DNA from: Streptomyces sp. NBC_00249 | Lineage (GTDB): Bacteria > Actinomycetota > Actinomycetes > Streptomycetales > Streptomycetaceae | Reading direction: 5' to 3' | NCBI RefSeq assembly: GCF_026342355.1 | Contig: NZ_JAPEMV010000002.1 | Span: 310,001 to 374,000 of the forward strand | Length of the DNA stretch: 64,000 nucleotides | Part shown: positions 8,644 through 17,206 of the stretch, piece after piece | How positions within the stretch are numbered: position 1 is the first letter of the stretch | Layout: each line of letters opens with the position of its first letter | Program-made: the position numbers and the translations under genes | Notes under the pieces: generated by a model | Seen by the model: only the letters and a program-made list of their open reading frames with translations | Databases searched by the model: none | Told to the model about the DNA's origin: nothing

Positions 8644-10320
8644 CTAGTTGGTCTTCATGTTGGTCAGGTGCTCGCCGATGTAGCCGACGATGACCTTGCC
8701 GGTGGGGCCCTTGGTGTCGTCGAGGAAGTGGATCCGGGGCGAGGTGCTGCCCTTGCTGTCGATCTTCAGGTGGGGCTGCATCTCGGCCTTCCCCACCGGG
8801 TCGTAGGAGCGGGGCACGGGCAGGAGCCGTTCGGTGCCGTACTTGGCCATCGTCTGGTCGGTCTCCACCATCGAAACCTTCTTCACGGGCCACAGGGAGC
8901 GGTCCGACTGGCAGTGCTCGTAGAAGCCCCCGTTGAAGCCCTCCCCCGCGTCCCGCCCGTACCGGTCCAGGGCGCGCAGGGCCGCCCAGGTCTTCGCCGC
9001 CCAGACGCGCGCCCGGTCCGTCTCGTCGAGGGCCAGTGCCGGACCCGCGTCGGCGCTGACCAGGACGTGCTCGAAGGCGTCCCGGCGGCCCCAGAGGTCC
9101 TCGAAGCTCGCCGGCTGTCCCGGAAGCGGATCGACGACCACCGTCTCGTCCACGCGCCCCTCGCGTGCGAGGCGCCTGCGCAGTTCGTCGGCCTCCGCGC
9201 GGGCGCGATCGATCTCCTCCAGCACCTGGAGCTGCTCCTCCAGGTCGGTGTCCCACTTCTCGCGCACCTCGCGCAGTTCCGCGTCGAGGGAGCTGTGGGT
9301 CAGGGCGGCCAGTTCGGCCGAGCGGCGGTGCTCCTCGATCTCCCCGTCGGCGAGGTCGAGGAGCTCGGTCAGTTCGCCGACCTTGCGGAGCAGGGCCTCC
9401 ATCTCGTCGCCGTGCCGGGCGGTGTCGAGCGCGGCGCGCCGCTCGTCACGGCGCCGCTGGTCCTCGTCGGGGAAGGCCAGCGCGTGCAGGGCCGGGGGCA
9501 GGGCGGCTTCGGTGGACATCCGCTGGACGATGCGCACGAGGTGGTCCCAGGAGCCGCTCTTGGGGTCGCTGAGGCGGGCCACCGTGGAGTAGCGGTGGCG
9601 GGGACCGTCGGGCGCCCAGGCCGGGTCCACGCCGGTGAGGAAGACGCGGACCGCTCCGGGCGCGACCCGGTGGTGCTCGGCCTGGACCCGGAAGGCGTCG
9701 ACGGCGCCGACCCCGTCGAGGAGGTACAGGGAGGCGGCCCCCGCGCTCTTGCGCATCGCCGAGGCCATCCGGTCCAGCCACAGGGGCTCCTCGTGCAGCG
9801 GCCGGGCGGCGACGACCACCGGCAGCCGCCGGTCGGGGTCGCACAGGACGTCGATCAGGTGGCCGACCTCGGCGGGGCCGACCGGGACCGGGCTGAGGGT
9901 GAGGGGGGCCAGTCCGTCCGTGCAGTCCAGGTTCCCCACGAGGGCCGTGACGAGTCCCGGCCGTTGGGGGACGGGCTTGTGCCCCGGGTTCGGGAAGCAC
10001 TCCAGGGCCACGGACACCACGGCGGCCTCCCCCGGCGGGGGGACGACCGCGGTGACGGTGGTGCGCCAGGTGGCCTCGGCGGCGTCCTCCCGGAGCTGGA
10101 GGCGCATGGCGCTCTCCGAGCCGTCGGGATCGTAGGCGACCTGCGAGCTGAGCACGCGCAGGTCGTCGAGGTGGTGGAGGCCGGAGGCTATCGGGACGGC
10201 GCGGCAGAACTTCCGGTTGAGCCAGTCGGCGGTGATCCGGCGGACGTCCCGCAGGACGTCCTGGCCTTGGCGGACGGTGAGCGTGGTGCGGTGGGCCAGC
10301 GGGCTGATTGCAGAACTCAC
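8644..10320 (-). CDS. Orphan 558-aa protein with central coiled coil
   Basis: Function not recognised. Three parts are visible. Residues 1-300 look like a folded cytoplasmic alpha/beta domain. Residues 300-395 are a charged coiled coil (runs such as EMEALLRKVGELTELLDLAD and LEEQLQVLEEIDRARAEADE). Residues 430-558 form a compact C-terminal domain ending in PRIHFLDDT...GKVIVGYIGEHLTNMKTN; my impression is that similar endings occur in other actinobacterial proteins of unknown function, but I cannot name the family. No signal peptide or TM segment. The layout (sensor-like front, coil, compact end domain) would suit a standalone defence or DNA/RNA-handling protein, but this is speculation. It is transcribed alone, against the polysaccharide operon. 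Confidence 0.75.
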   Translation of the reverse strand: MSSAISPLAHRTTLTVRQGQDVLRDVRRITADWLNRKFCRAVPIASGLHHLDDLRVLSSQVAYDPDGSESAMRLQLREDAAEATWRTTVTAVVPPPGEAAVVSVALECFPNPGHKPVPQRPGLVTALVGNLDCTDGLAPLTLSPVPVGPAEVGHLIDVLCDPDRRLPVVVAARPLHEEPLWLDRMASAMRKSAGAASLYLLDGVGAVDAFRVQAEHHRVAPGAVRVFLTGVDPAWAPDGPRHRYSTVARLSDPKSGSWDHLVRIVQRMSTEAALPPALHALAFPDEDQRRRDERRAALDTARHGDEMEALLRKVGELTELLDLADGEIEEHRRSAELAALTHSSLDAELREVREKWDTDLEEQLQVLEEIDRARAEADELRRRLAREGRVDETVVVDPLPGQPASFEDLWGRRDAFEHVLVSADAGPALALDETDRARVWAAKTWAALRALDRYGRDAGEGFNGGFYEHCQSDRSLWPVKKVSMVETDQTMAKYGTERLLPVPRSYDPVGKAEMQPHLKIDSKGSTSPRIHFLDDTKGPTGKVIVGYIGEHLTNMKTN

Positions 10321-10432
10321 GGCGGCTCTTCGGTGCTCGTCGGGGCAACGATGTCCCAGAGCGTAGGGGCCCGTCCGCCCCGGTGGGCGGGCACTGCGAA
10401 AATCACACCGGTACGACGGGATGCGGGCCCGG

Positions 10433-10464
10433 GACTGGTAGGTCCCGGGCCCGCTTCATCGGTC
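10433..10464 (-). terminator. Terminator of the hydrolase operon
   Basis: Perfect 13-bp stem (GCGGGCCCGGGAC and its complement) with a 6-nt loop, 20 bp past the stop of the CHAP gene. No U-run, as is normal for Streptomyces. Confidence 0.75.
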
Positions 10465-10483
10465 ATTCAGCCGCTGGTGCCGG

Positions 10484-11385
10484 TCAGTTGTAGGTGCCGG
10501 TGATGGAGACGCCGGTGTGGTTGCCGGTGACTCCGGTCAGGTCGACCGGGGCGGCGGGGGTCCAGGTGCCGTTGACGGCGCGGATGGTGTGCAGGACCCG
10601 GCCGTCGGTGGTGACGAAGGCGGCCTGGAGCTCGTTGTTGACCGCCGCGGCCGCCACGTCGGTGACGGTGATGCCGGCCGGGACGACCGAGGAGAGGTCG
10701 TTCAGGACCCACTGGCCGCTGGCGAAACGCGCACCGTGGTAGCGCTTCGCGCCGCCCTCGGTGGTCACCACCAGCTGCATGTCACCACCCGTACCGGCCA
10801 CGGCGATGTCGCCGATGCCGCTGACGCCCGTCTCGGTGGAGGCGTTGCCCCAGTCGATCCAGGTGCCGTCCGCGTGGCGGACCGTGTGGAACAGGGAACC
10901 GCCCGACAGCGCGACGATCTGGGTGTCGCTGCCGGTCTGGGACATCGCCACCTTGGTGACGGGCGCGCCGCCCGGGTTGCCCACCGCGCCGAACGGCGCC
11001 CACGTGCCGTTCGCCCGGCGGACCGTGTGGTAGACCTTCCCGTCCGCGACCACCACGACCTGGAGCTCGGTGCCCGAGGAAACCGCCGCGACCTGCGTGA
11101 TGTTGGCCAGCGGACCGGCCTCGCCGTGGACATCCCCGAAGCCCGCCCAGTTCCCGTCCGCGAGGCGGACGGTGTGGTAGAGCTTGCCCTCGTTGTTGAC
11201 CGCCAGGACGTGCGTGGTGCCGTCGATGCCCGCCTCGGCGGAGGTCCGCACCCCGCCCGGTACCTCGCCGGCCACGTTCTCGACGTTGCCGAAGCCCGTC
11301 CAGGTGCGGTCCGGGTTGCGGACGGCGTGGAAGAGCCCGCCACCGGACTCCACCGCGACCTGGGCCCGCCACTGGCCGGTCGGCG
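10484..11385 (-). repeat. Propeller-coding DNA repeat, copy 1 of 3
   Basis: Encodes the six-repeat tail of the CHAP protein. Bases 10704-11005 are identical to 13715-14016 in copy 3 (302 bp, no mismatch seen), and 10547-10645 are identical to 12080-12178 in copy 2 (99 bp). Confidence 0.93.
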
Positions 11386-11950
11386 CCGGCGGGGTGGTGG
11401 TCGGGGGCGGGGTGCCGGGGACACCGACGGGCGAGACGAAGGCGAGGGCCTTGCCGGCGCCCGGGTTGGTGTAGGTGCGCCAGTTGAACCAGTTCTTGTA
11501 CGAGACCTTGCGGCTCTCGTTGCCGCCGACGGTCTGGATCTGCGAGCCGTCGTCGGAGACCCCGACCACGAGGCTGACGTGGTTGGCCTCACCCGAGACG
11601 GAGCCGTCGTCGTCCCACAGGACGGCGTCGCCGATCTGGGGGCCGCTGGTGTGCAGGGTGCCGTTGCGCTGGCCGTAGCTGTAGAAGGACGCGGCGGCCG
11701 CGTTGAGGCCGGAGGTGTTCGCGCCGGCCTGCTTCCAGACCCAGCGGGAGAACTCGGCGCACCAGGCGCTCGGGTAGACGCAGCCGTAGTACGGGGTGCA
11801 GTCGTTGCCGACCTGCGACCGGGCGATGTCGGCGACCGTGGGGGCGTAGGCCGAGGCGGGCGCGGCCGCGGACATCCCCATGACGGGGGCGAGGACGAGG
11901 GAGGCGATCAGGAAGGAGCGGGCACGAGCCGACTTCGTGGTCTTGAACAT
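10484..11950 (-). CDS. Secreted CHAP-domain wall hydrolase with propeller tail
   Basis: 488 residues. Signal peptide 1-34 (RARSFLIASLVLAPVMG... ending ASA-Y). CHAP domain about 35-165 with catalytic Cys64 (SAWCAEFSRW), His124 (EANHVSLVVG) and a polar third residue, Asn144. CHAP enzymes cut peptidoglycan as amidases or peptide-bridge endopeptidases. A Pro/Thr linker (about 172-188) leads to a 300-residue domain of six repeats with the pattern G-x-hydrophobic-[YF]-H-x2-R-x3-G-x-W, for example KVYHTVRRANGTWAPFG; six such units suggest a six-bladed beta-propeller of the lectin type. Third gene of a minus-strand operon whose other two genes carry different catalytic domains on the same tail. 66 bp separate it from the M23 gene. 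Confidence 0.88.
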   Translation of the reverse strand: MFKTTKSARARSFLIASLVLAPVMGMSAAAPASAYAPTVADIARSQVGNDCTPYYGCVYPSAWCAEFSRWVWKQAGANTSGLNAAAASFYSYGQRNGTLHTSGPQIGDAVLWDDDGSVSGEANHVSLVVGVSDDGSQIQTVGGNESRKVSYKNWFNWRTYTNPGAGKALAFVSPVGVPGTPPPTTTPPAPTGQWRAQVAVESGGGLFHAVRNPDRTWTGFGNVENVAGEVPGGVRTSAEAGIDGTTHVLAVNNEGKLYHTVRLADGNWAGFGDVHGEAGPLANITQVAAVSSGTELQVVVVADGKVYHTVRRANGTWAPFGAVGNPGGAPVTKVAMSQTGSDTQIVALSGGSLFHTVRHADGTWIDWGNASTETGVSGIGDIAVAGTGGDMQLVVTTEGGAKRYHGARFASGQWVLNDLSSVVPAGITVTDVAAAAVNNELQAAFVTTDGRVLHTIRAVNGTWTPAAPVDLTGVTGNHTGVSITGTYN

Positions 11951-12016
11951 GACGGGGGCGTCCTTAGAGGAAAGAAGTCCGGAGGAGGAGGGGGCGGGCG
12001 GGCTGCTCGTGCCGCG

Positions 12017-12925
12017 TCAGTTGTAGGTGCCGGTGATCGAGACGCCGGTCCGGGTGCCGCTCACGCCGGTCAGGTCGAGCGGGGCGGCGGGGGTCCAGGT
12101 GCCGTTGACGGCGCGGATGGTGTGCAGGACCCGGCCGTCGGTGGTGACGAAGGCGGCCTGGAGCTCGTTGTTGACCGCTGCCGCCGCGACATCGGTGACC
12201 GTGACACCGGCCGGGACGACCGAGGAGAGGTCGTTCAGGACCCACTGGCCGCTCGCGAAGCGGGCACCGTGGTAGCGCTTGGCGCCGCCCTCGGTGGTCA
12301 CCACCAGCTGGAGGTCACCGGCCGTACCCGCCACCGCGACGTCGTCGATGCCCGTCACACCGGTTTCGGTGGAGGCGTTGCCCCAGCCCAGCCAGGTGCC
12401 GTCCGCGTGCCGCACGGTGTGGAAGAGCGAGCCGCCCGACACCGCGACGACCTGGGTGTCGGTGCCGGTCTGCGAGAGCGCCACCTTGGTGACGGGCGCG
12501 CCGCCCGGGTTGCCCACCGCGCCGAACGGCGCCCACGTCCCGTTCGCCCGGCGGACCGTGTGGTAGACCTTCCCGTCCGCGACCACCACGACCTGCACCT
12601 CGGTGCCCGAGGAAACCGCCGCGACCTGCGTGATGTTGGCCAGCGGACCGGCCTCGCCGGCCACGTCCCCGAAGCCCGTCCAGGAGCGGTCGGCGAAGCG
12701 GAGCGCGTGGTAGAGCTTGCCCTCGTTGCTGACGGCCAGGACGTGCGTGTCGCCGTTGATGCCCGCCTCGGCGGTCGTACGGACCCCCGTGGGGATCTCG
12801 CCGGTCACGCCCTGGACGTCGCCGAAGCCGGTCCAGGTGCGGTCCGCGTTGCGCACGGCGTGGAAGAGCCCGCCACCGGACTCCACCGCGACCTGCGCCC
12901 GCCACTGGCCGGTCGGCGCCGGCGG
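12017..12925 (-). repeat. Propeller-coding DNA repeat, copy 2 of 3
   Basis: Encodes the tail of the M23 protein. The first and last repeats match copy 1 closely, while the middle differs from copies 1 and 3 by scattered substitutions. Confidence 0.93.
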
Positions 12926-13465
12926 GGTCGTCGTGTCCTCGCAGTTCTTGCTGGTCAGCGTCGAACCCATGCTGAACGGCGTGCCGTTGAAGACGGACTG
13001 CTTGACCGCGCCGTTGTACTGCTGCTCGTAGTGCAGGTGCGCACCGGTGGAGTTGCCGGTGCTGCCGACTATGCCGATCTTCTGGCCCCGACCCACGTGC
13101 GTCCCGACGCTGACGTCGTAGTCGTTGAGGTGGGCGTAGAGGGTCTTCCAGCCGCTGCCGTGGTCGATGACCACGTACTTGCCGTACGAGCCGCTCAGCG
13201 TCTTGGCGACGCTGACGGTGCCCTCGGCGCTGGCCAGCACGGGCTGGTTGGCGGTGGTGGAACCGTGCGTCCAGTCGATCGCCAGCGTGGAGGGGCTGTG
13301 CCCGCTGTAGGTGTTGCCCGCCCAGGCCTGACCGCAGCTGAAGGGCATCTGGTAGCCGGGGCCCGCGGCGAAGGAGGGGGACGCGGCGAAGGCGACCAGA
13401 CCGGATGCGGCCAGGGCGAGCCCGGTGACGGAGGTCAGCGCACGACGGGTGAAGGTGATGGACAT
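12017..13465 (-). CDS. Secreted M23 (LytM-type) endopeptidase with propeller tail
   Basis: 482 residues. Signal peptide about 1-34 (SVTGLALAASGLVAFAASPSFAA). M23 zinc metallopeptidase domain about 36-165: first ligands H56 and D64 (HSPSTLAIDW), then YAHL (His112) and the HLH motif with His143 and His145. Such enzymes cut cross-bridge or stem peptides of peptidoglycan. Cys44 and a Cys near 169 may pair. From about residue 180 the protein carries the same six-repeat tail as its two neighbours. Start at 13465 has GAGGAG upstream; the longer open frame has no supporting signal. Middle gene of the operon, 29 bp after the Rpf gene. Confidence 0.89.
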   Translation of the reverse strand: MSITFTRRALTSVTGLALAASGLVAFAASPSFAAGPGYQMPFSCGQAWAGNTYSGHSPSTLAIDWTHGSTTANQPVLASAEGTVSVAKTLSGSYGKYVVIDHGSGWKTLYAHLNDYDVSVGTHVGRGQKIGIVGSTGNSTGAHLHYEQQYNGAVKQSVFNGTPFSMGSTLTSKNCEDTTTPPAPTGQWRAQVAVESGGGLFHAVRNADRTWTGFGDVQGVTGEIPTGVRTTAEAGINGDTHVLAVSNEGKLYHALRFADRSWTGFGDVAGEAGPLANITQVAAVSSGTEVQVVVVADGKVYHTVRRANGTWAPFGAVGNPGGAPVTKVALSQTGTDTQVVAVSGGSLFHTVRHADGTWLGWGNASTETGVTGIDDVAVAGTAGDLQLVVTTEGGAKRYHGARFASGQWVLNDLSSVVPAGVTVTDVAAAAVNNELQAAFVTTDGRVLHTIRAVNGTWTPAAPLDLTGVSGTRTGVSITGTYN

Positions 13466-13494
13466 GATGGCTCCTCGGATGTGTCGTGCGCTGG

Positions 13495-14400
13495 TCAGTT
13501 GAAGGTGGCGGTGATGGCGACGCCGGTGTGGTTGCCGCCGACGCCCGTCAGGTCCATCGGGGCGGCGCCCGTCCAGGTCCCGTTGACGTGGCGGAGGGTG
13601 TGGAGCACGCGGCCGTCGGTGGTGACGAAGGCGGCCTGGAGTTCGTTGTCGACGGCCGCGGCCGCCACGTCGGTGACGGTGATGCCGGCCGGGACGACCG
13701 AGGAGAGGTCGTTGAGGACCCACTGGCCGCTGGCGAAACGCGCACCGTGGTAGCGCTTCGCGCCGCCCTCGGTGGTCACCACCAGCTGCATGTCACCACC
13801 CGTACCGGCCACGGCGATGTCGCCGATGCCGCTGACGCCCGTCTCGGTGGAGGCGTTGCCCCAGTCGATCCAGGTGCCGTCCGCGTGGCGGACCGTGTGG
13901 AACAGGGAACCGCCCGACAGCGCGACGATCTGGGTGTCGCTGCCGGTCTGGGACATCGCCACCTTGGTGACGGGCGCGCCGCCCGGGTTGCCCACCGCGC
14001 CGAACGGCGCCCACGTCCCGTTCGCCCGGCGGACCGTGTGGTAGACCTTCCCGTCCGCCACCACCACGACCTGGAGCTCGGTACCCGAGGAAACCGCCGC
14101 GACCTGCGTGATGTTGGCCAGGGCACCGGCCTCACCGGCCACGTCCCCGAAGGTGCCCCACGTACGGTCCGCCTTGCGGACGGTGTGGTAGAGCTTGCCC
14201 TCGTTGCTCACGGCCAGGACGTGCGTGTCGCCGTCGATGCCCGCCTCGGCGGTCGTCCGTACGCCGCCCGGGACCGTCGCGGCCTCGCTGTCGACGTTGC
14301 CGAAGCGGGTCCAGGTGCCGTTGTCGAAGCGGGTGGCGTGGTAGATCCCGTTGCCGGAGTCGATCAGCACCTGCGCCTTCCACGACTGCGCGGGGGCCGG
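13495..14400 (-). repeat. Propeller-coding DNA repeat, copy 3 of 3
   Basis: Encodes the tail of the Rpf protein. The middle (13715-14016) is identical to copy 1; the ends coding for the first and last repeats have diverged most. Confidence 0.93.
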
Positions 14401-14790
14401 CGGCGTCGGGGCGTCCGGGTACGGGTCGGCGTGGTCGTACGCGAGTCCGGCGAGGCGGCCGCAGCTGGGCCAGGCACCCGCGCCCTGGCCGGCGAGGACC
14501 TTCTCGCCTATCAGGATCTGCTGCTTCTTGGTGGCCTGGTGGGCGTAGGCCGCGTAGGCGGTGCCGCCGTAGGCCCGCCACGTCGAGGCGGAGAACTGCA
14601 GGCCGCCGTAGTAGCCGTTGCCGGTGTTGATGCTCCAGTTGCCGGAGCTTTCGCACTGGGCGACCTTGTCCCAGGTCGCGACGCTCGCCGCCGAGGCCGG
14701 GGCGGCGCTCAGAGAGACGAGGAGGGACGAACTGACGGCGGCGGCAGCGGTGATCGACGCGAGCGCGGTCAGACGGCGGCGAGCAGGCAT
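13495..14790 (-). CDS. Rpf-type transglycosylase with propeller tail
   Basis: 431 residues. Signal peptide 1-35 (ALASITAAAAVSS...APASA). The Rpf/transglycosylase-like domain spans about 36-111: catalytic Glu47 in WDKVAQCESSGNW, the GYYGGLQFSASTWRAYGG core, and Cys46/Cys110 as the family's disulphide. Rpf proteins cut glycan strands and promote germination or resuscitation. Residues 130-431 are the propeller tail; its first repeat (GIYHATRFDNGTWTRFG) is clearly different from that in the other two proteins, the middle nearly identical. First gene of the operon, with a 272-bp region upstream. Start 14790 is preferred because the signal peptide begins there; the longer frame to 14916 is not signal-like. 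Confidence 0.89.
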   Translation of the reverse strand: MPARRRLTALASITAAAAVSSSLLVSLSAAPASAASVATWDKVAQCESSGNWSINTGNGYYGGLQFSASTWRAYGGTAYAAYAHQATKKQQILIGEKVLAGQGAGAWPSCGRLAGLAYDHADPYPDAPTPPAPAQSWKAQVLIDSGNGIYHATRFDNGTWTRFGNVDSEAATVPGGVRTTAEAGIDGDTHVLAVSNEGKLYHTVRKADRTWGTFGDVAGEAGALANITQVAAVSSGTELQVVVVADGKVYHTVRRANGTWAPFGAVGNPGGAPVTKVAMSQTGSDTQIVALSGGSLFHTVRHADGTWIDWGNASTETGVSGIGDIAVAGTGGDMQLVVTTEGGAKRYHGARFASGQWVLNDLSSVVPAGITVTDVAAAAVDNELQAAFVTTDGRVLHTLRHVNGTWTGAAPMDLTGVGGNHTGVAITATFN

Positions 14791-15062
14791 GGGAAACCCC
14801 CCAGGGTGTACGGACGTGGATGTGCTGCGGACGCGCAGTGGTGCGGCTCCGGGTCCGCGCCCAGTGGCGTCTCCCCGGTTCCCCCCGGCCCTTGCTGCGG
14901 CCGTTGAGAGGATCATGTCCGCTGGTCAGGGCCCGTTCCAGGGGTTCGCGGTGGCCGGAAACGGCACTGTCCGCAAGCGTCCACATGGGGCTGCGGGAGG
15001 GCATGCGGCAGCCCGGGAGGGCGGTTCGGGGAGGGGGTCCAGCGGGCTTGGGGGGGTGTGCG
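14791..15062 (-). promoter_or_regulatory. Leader and promoter region of the hydrolase operon
   Basis: 272 bp between the polymerase gene and the Rpf start, with no gene. On the minus strand it contains a G-rich stretch with GGGGGGAACCGGGGAG, which recalls part of the c-di-AMP (ydaO) riboswitch found before many Streptomyces hydrolase genes, but the other conserved parts are not recognisable. Promoter and any riboswitch are therefore undecided. Confidence 0.35.
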
Positions 15063-16574
15063 TCAGCGCAGGGTGGTGCCCTTGTCCTGGCGGTACGTGG
15101 CCACGAGCGCGAGGCACAGGGCGGCGATGGCGACCCGGCCCGAGGCCTGGAGCAGCGGACCGCGCAGCAGGATGAAGGAGTAGCCGGCGACCAGCGGGAC
15201 CACCACCGAGATCAGGCTGCCCGAGGGCGAGCGGCGGGTGGCGCGCTTGGCGTAGCGCCGGTCCACGCGGGCGGAGGCGTACCCCAGGGCGAGGAGCCCG
15301 GCGCCCATGCCCAGCGGGCCGAAGTCGATCCACAGCTCCGCCCAGACCGGGGAGGAGAGGTTGGTGTTGACGGTGCCCATCCACTGGCCGACCATCACGC
15401 CGGTGTCGCGCGGCTTGCCCGGCCACATGGAGCGGGGCACCGCGAAGAAGACCGATCCGGCGAGCTGGCGGCCGTAGAAGTGGCCGGGGCCGGAGCGGGA
15501 GAAGGTGATGGTGTTCGCGAACATGCCGATCTGGTCGTAGTCCTTGAGGGCCATGGGCTCCAGGAACGAGGTCGTCTCGACGGGCTTGTAGTTCTTCTCG
15601 TCGTAGCGGAAGCGGTCCGCGAAGGGGAAGACGAGGAGGGCGACCACCACGGCCATCGACAGCGCCACCCGGTACATCGCCGCGCTCACCGGGAAGACGG
15701 TGAAGAGCAGCGCGAACAGGACGGTGAGGAACCAGTAACGGGGGTTCGAGACGGGGTTGTTGACGATCAGGTTCAGCACGGCGAGCGCCGCCCAGGTGAC
15801 GATGACCGACACCGTGCGGCGGGCGAACGTCGAGGTGATCAGCCAGCGCGTGTACAGCAGCAGCGCGAGCAGCGCCGGTACGGTGCCGAAGCCGCGCAGC
15901 AGGGCCTGGCCGGCCTGGCCGTCGCCGTTGGAGACGCCCGCCTCCTCGATGCCCGCGATGATCTCCTGCCGGCTGGAGAAGAAGACGGCGGGGCCACCGA
16001 GCTTCACGATGAAGGCGGCGCTGCACACGAAGGCCATGGCGGCGAGGAGTTGGAGCCGCCGCCGGTGGGCCATGACCGGCCGGGGTTCCTTCTGGGAGCC
16101 GCCGGCGCGGCCCGCGGGCCGGTGGCGGGCGAGCAGCACGCCGACGTCGAAGGCCGTGCAGCCGAGGAGGACGAGGCCGATGGCGAGGGTGAGGTCGGAG
16201 CGGGGGCCGACGACGGGGGTCGGGACCCGGCCGAGTACGGCCTGCGCGAGCGGGGCCACGCCCATGGCCATGTAGACGAACAGCCAGAAGGAGCCCTGGA
16301 GCAGTTTGCGGCGGCTGGTCAGGACCATCGCGGAGAGGCGGGCCCCCGCGTACATGGTGAGCAGGAGCTGCAGCCAGTAGGCCGCGTCGCGCTGGCCGTC
16401 ACCGGGCTGGACGGCGACGAACAGCGGGAGGAACACGGTGAATCCGAGGATGAGGGGCACGGACAGGGCCCGGGAGAGCAGGGTCCGCGGGGTGGTGATC
16501 GGGCCCCACCGGGACTCGTCCGCGGCGGGCGTCGGCGCGGCCGGCTCGGCGGGCTTGCGTATGTCCGTAGCCAC
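15063..16574 (-). CDS. Wzy-like polysaccharide polymerase, integral membrane protein
   Basis: 503 residues, 11-13 hydrophobic segments, with a long charged N-terminus and a large extracytoplasmic loop in the second half (about residues 330-400, containing YDEKNYKPVE and SMWPGKPRDTGVMVGQWMG). That layout and the locus fit O-antigen-polymerase-like proteins (Wzy), which link repeat units on the outer face. These proteins share little sequence, so the call rests on topology and context. GTG start at 16574 follows a GGGGG site. Divergent from the acyltransferase, with 71 bp between. Confidence 0.65.
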   Translation of the reverse strand: MATDIRKPAEPAAPTPAADESRWGPITTPRTLLSRALSVPLILGFTVFLPLFVAVQPGDGQRDAAYWLQLLLTMYAGARLSAMVLTSRRKLLQGSFWLFVYMAMGVAPLAQAVLGRVPTPVVGPRSDLTLAIGLVLLGCTAFDVGVLLARHRPAGRAGGSQKEPRPVMAHRRRLQLLAAMAFVCSAAFIVKLGGPAVFFSSRQEIIAGIEEAGVSNGDGQAGQALLRGFGTVPALLALLLYTRWLITSTFARRTVSVIVTWAALAVLNLIVNNPVSNPRYWFLTVLFALLFTVFPVSAAMYRVALSMAVVVALLVFPFADRFRYDEKNYKPVETTSFLEPMALKDYDQIGMFANTITFSRSGPGHFYGRQLAGSVFFAVPRSMWPGKPRDTGVMVGQWMGTVNTNLSSPVWAELWIDFGPLGMGAGLLALGYASARVDRRYAKRATRRSPSGSLISVVVPLVAGYSFILLRGPLLQASGRVAIAALCLALVATYRQDKGTTLR

Positions 16575-16645
16575 CGTTGCCCCCAGCCCTGTGCGTGATC
16601 CGCGCGCAGTCTAGTCTGAGCGTTCCGCGCCAGGGGAGGCGCGTG

Positions 16646-17206
16646 GTGGACGACGAGGGGCGACTGTTGCGCGATCTTCCTGCCTTCACGCTGGCCGGCT
16701 ACGACAAGGGGCGGGGGCGGTTGACGCAGGCCCTGTGGTTCGCCGTCATGAACACCGTCTTCATGGCGTGGTTCTGTCCGGCGCGGGTGCGCGTCGCCCT
16801 GCTGCGGGCCTTCGGGGCGAAGATCGGCGACGGGGTCCTGATCCGGCACCGGGTGCGCGTGCTGTGGCCGTGGAAGCTCACCGTCGGGGACCACACCTGG
16901 ATCGGCGAGGGCGCCTGGCTACTGAACCTGGAGCCGGTGACCATCGGCGCGAACGTCTGCCTGTCGCAGGAGTCCATGCTGTGCACCGGCTCGCACGACC
17001 ACCGGGCCACCGACTTCCGCTACCGCAACGCCCCGATCACCGTCGAGGACGGCGCGTGGGTGGCGGTACGGGCGACCGTGCTGGCCGGTGTGACGGTCGG
17101 GCGGTGCGCGGTGGCGGGCGCCGGGGCCGTGGTCCACGAGGACCTGCCCGAACTGACCCTGCAGACGATGGACGGGCGGCGCCGCCCGGTCGAGGAGCCC
17201 AAATGA
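16646..17206 (+). CDS. WcaF-type acetyltransferase (left-handed beta-helix)
   Basis: About 186 residues. Hexapeptide-repeat isoleucine-patch domain with the WcaF/NodL pattern: KIGDGVLIRHRVRVLWPWKL, DHTWIGEGAW, IGANVCLSQESMLCTGSHDH, and VEDGAWVAVRATVLAGVTVG. The His-Asp-His near SHDH is in the catalytic area of this family. Probably O-acetylates a sugar of the polysaccharide from acetyl-CoA. GGGGAGG at 16633-16639 favours the GTG at 16646 (or 16643) over the far upstream start at 16577. The 3' end overlaps the next glycosyltransferase (ATGA). Confidence 0.85.
   Translation: MDDEGRLLRDLPAFTLAGYDKGRGRLTQALWFAVMNTVFMAWFCPARVRVALLRAFGAKIGDGVLIRHRVRVLWPWKLTVGDHTWIGEGAWLLNLEPVTIGANVCLSQESMLCTGSHDHRATDFRYRNAPITVEDGAWVAVRATVLAGVTVGRCAVAGAGAVVHEDLPELTLQTMDGRRRPVEEPK

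Noticed and set aside
10517..13753. 1078-codon plus-strand open frame through the hydrolase operon
   Set aside because: Antisense to three genes with clear catalytic motifs and signal peptides; its composition (Arg/Asp/Gly/Val) is that of a GC-rich shadow frame.
14860..14905. Possible c-di-AMP (ydaO) riboswitch before the Rpf gene
   Set aside because: Minus-strand GGGGGGAACCGGGG looks like one conserved block and such riboswitches do precede Rpf genes, but the terminal CAGCTxACCTCGxAGGC-like block and the second GGGTGAA block could not be found. A covariance-model search would decide.
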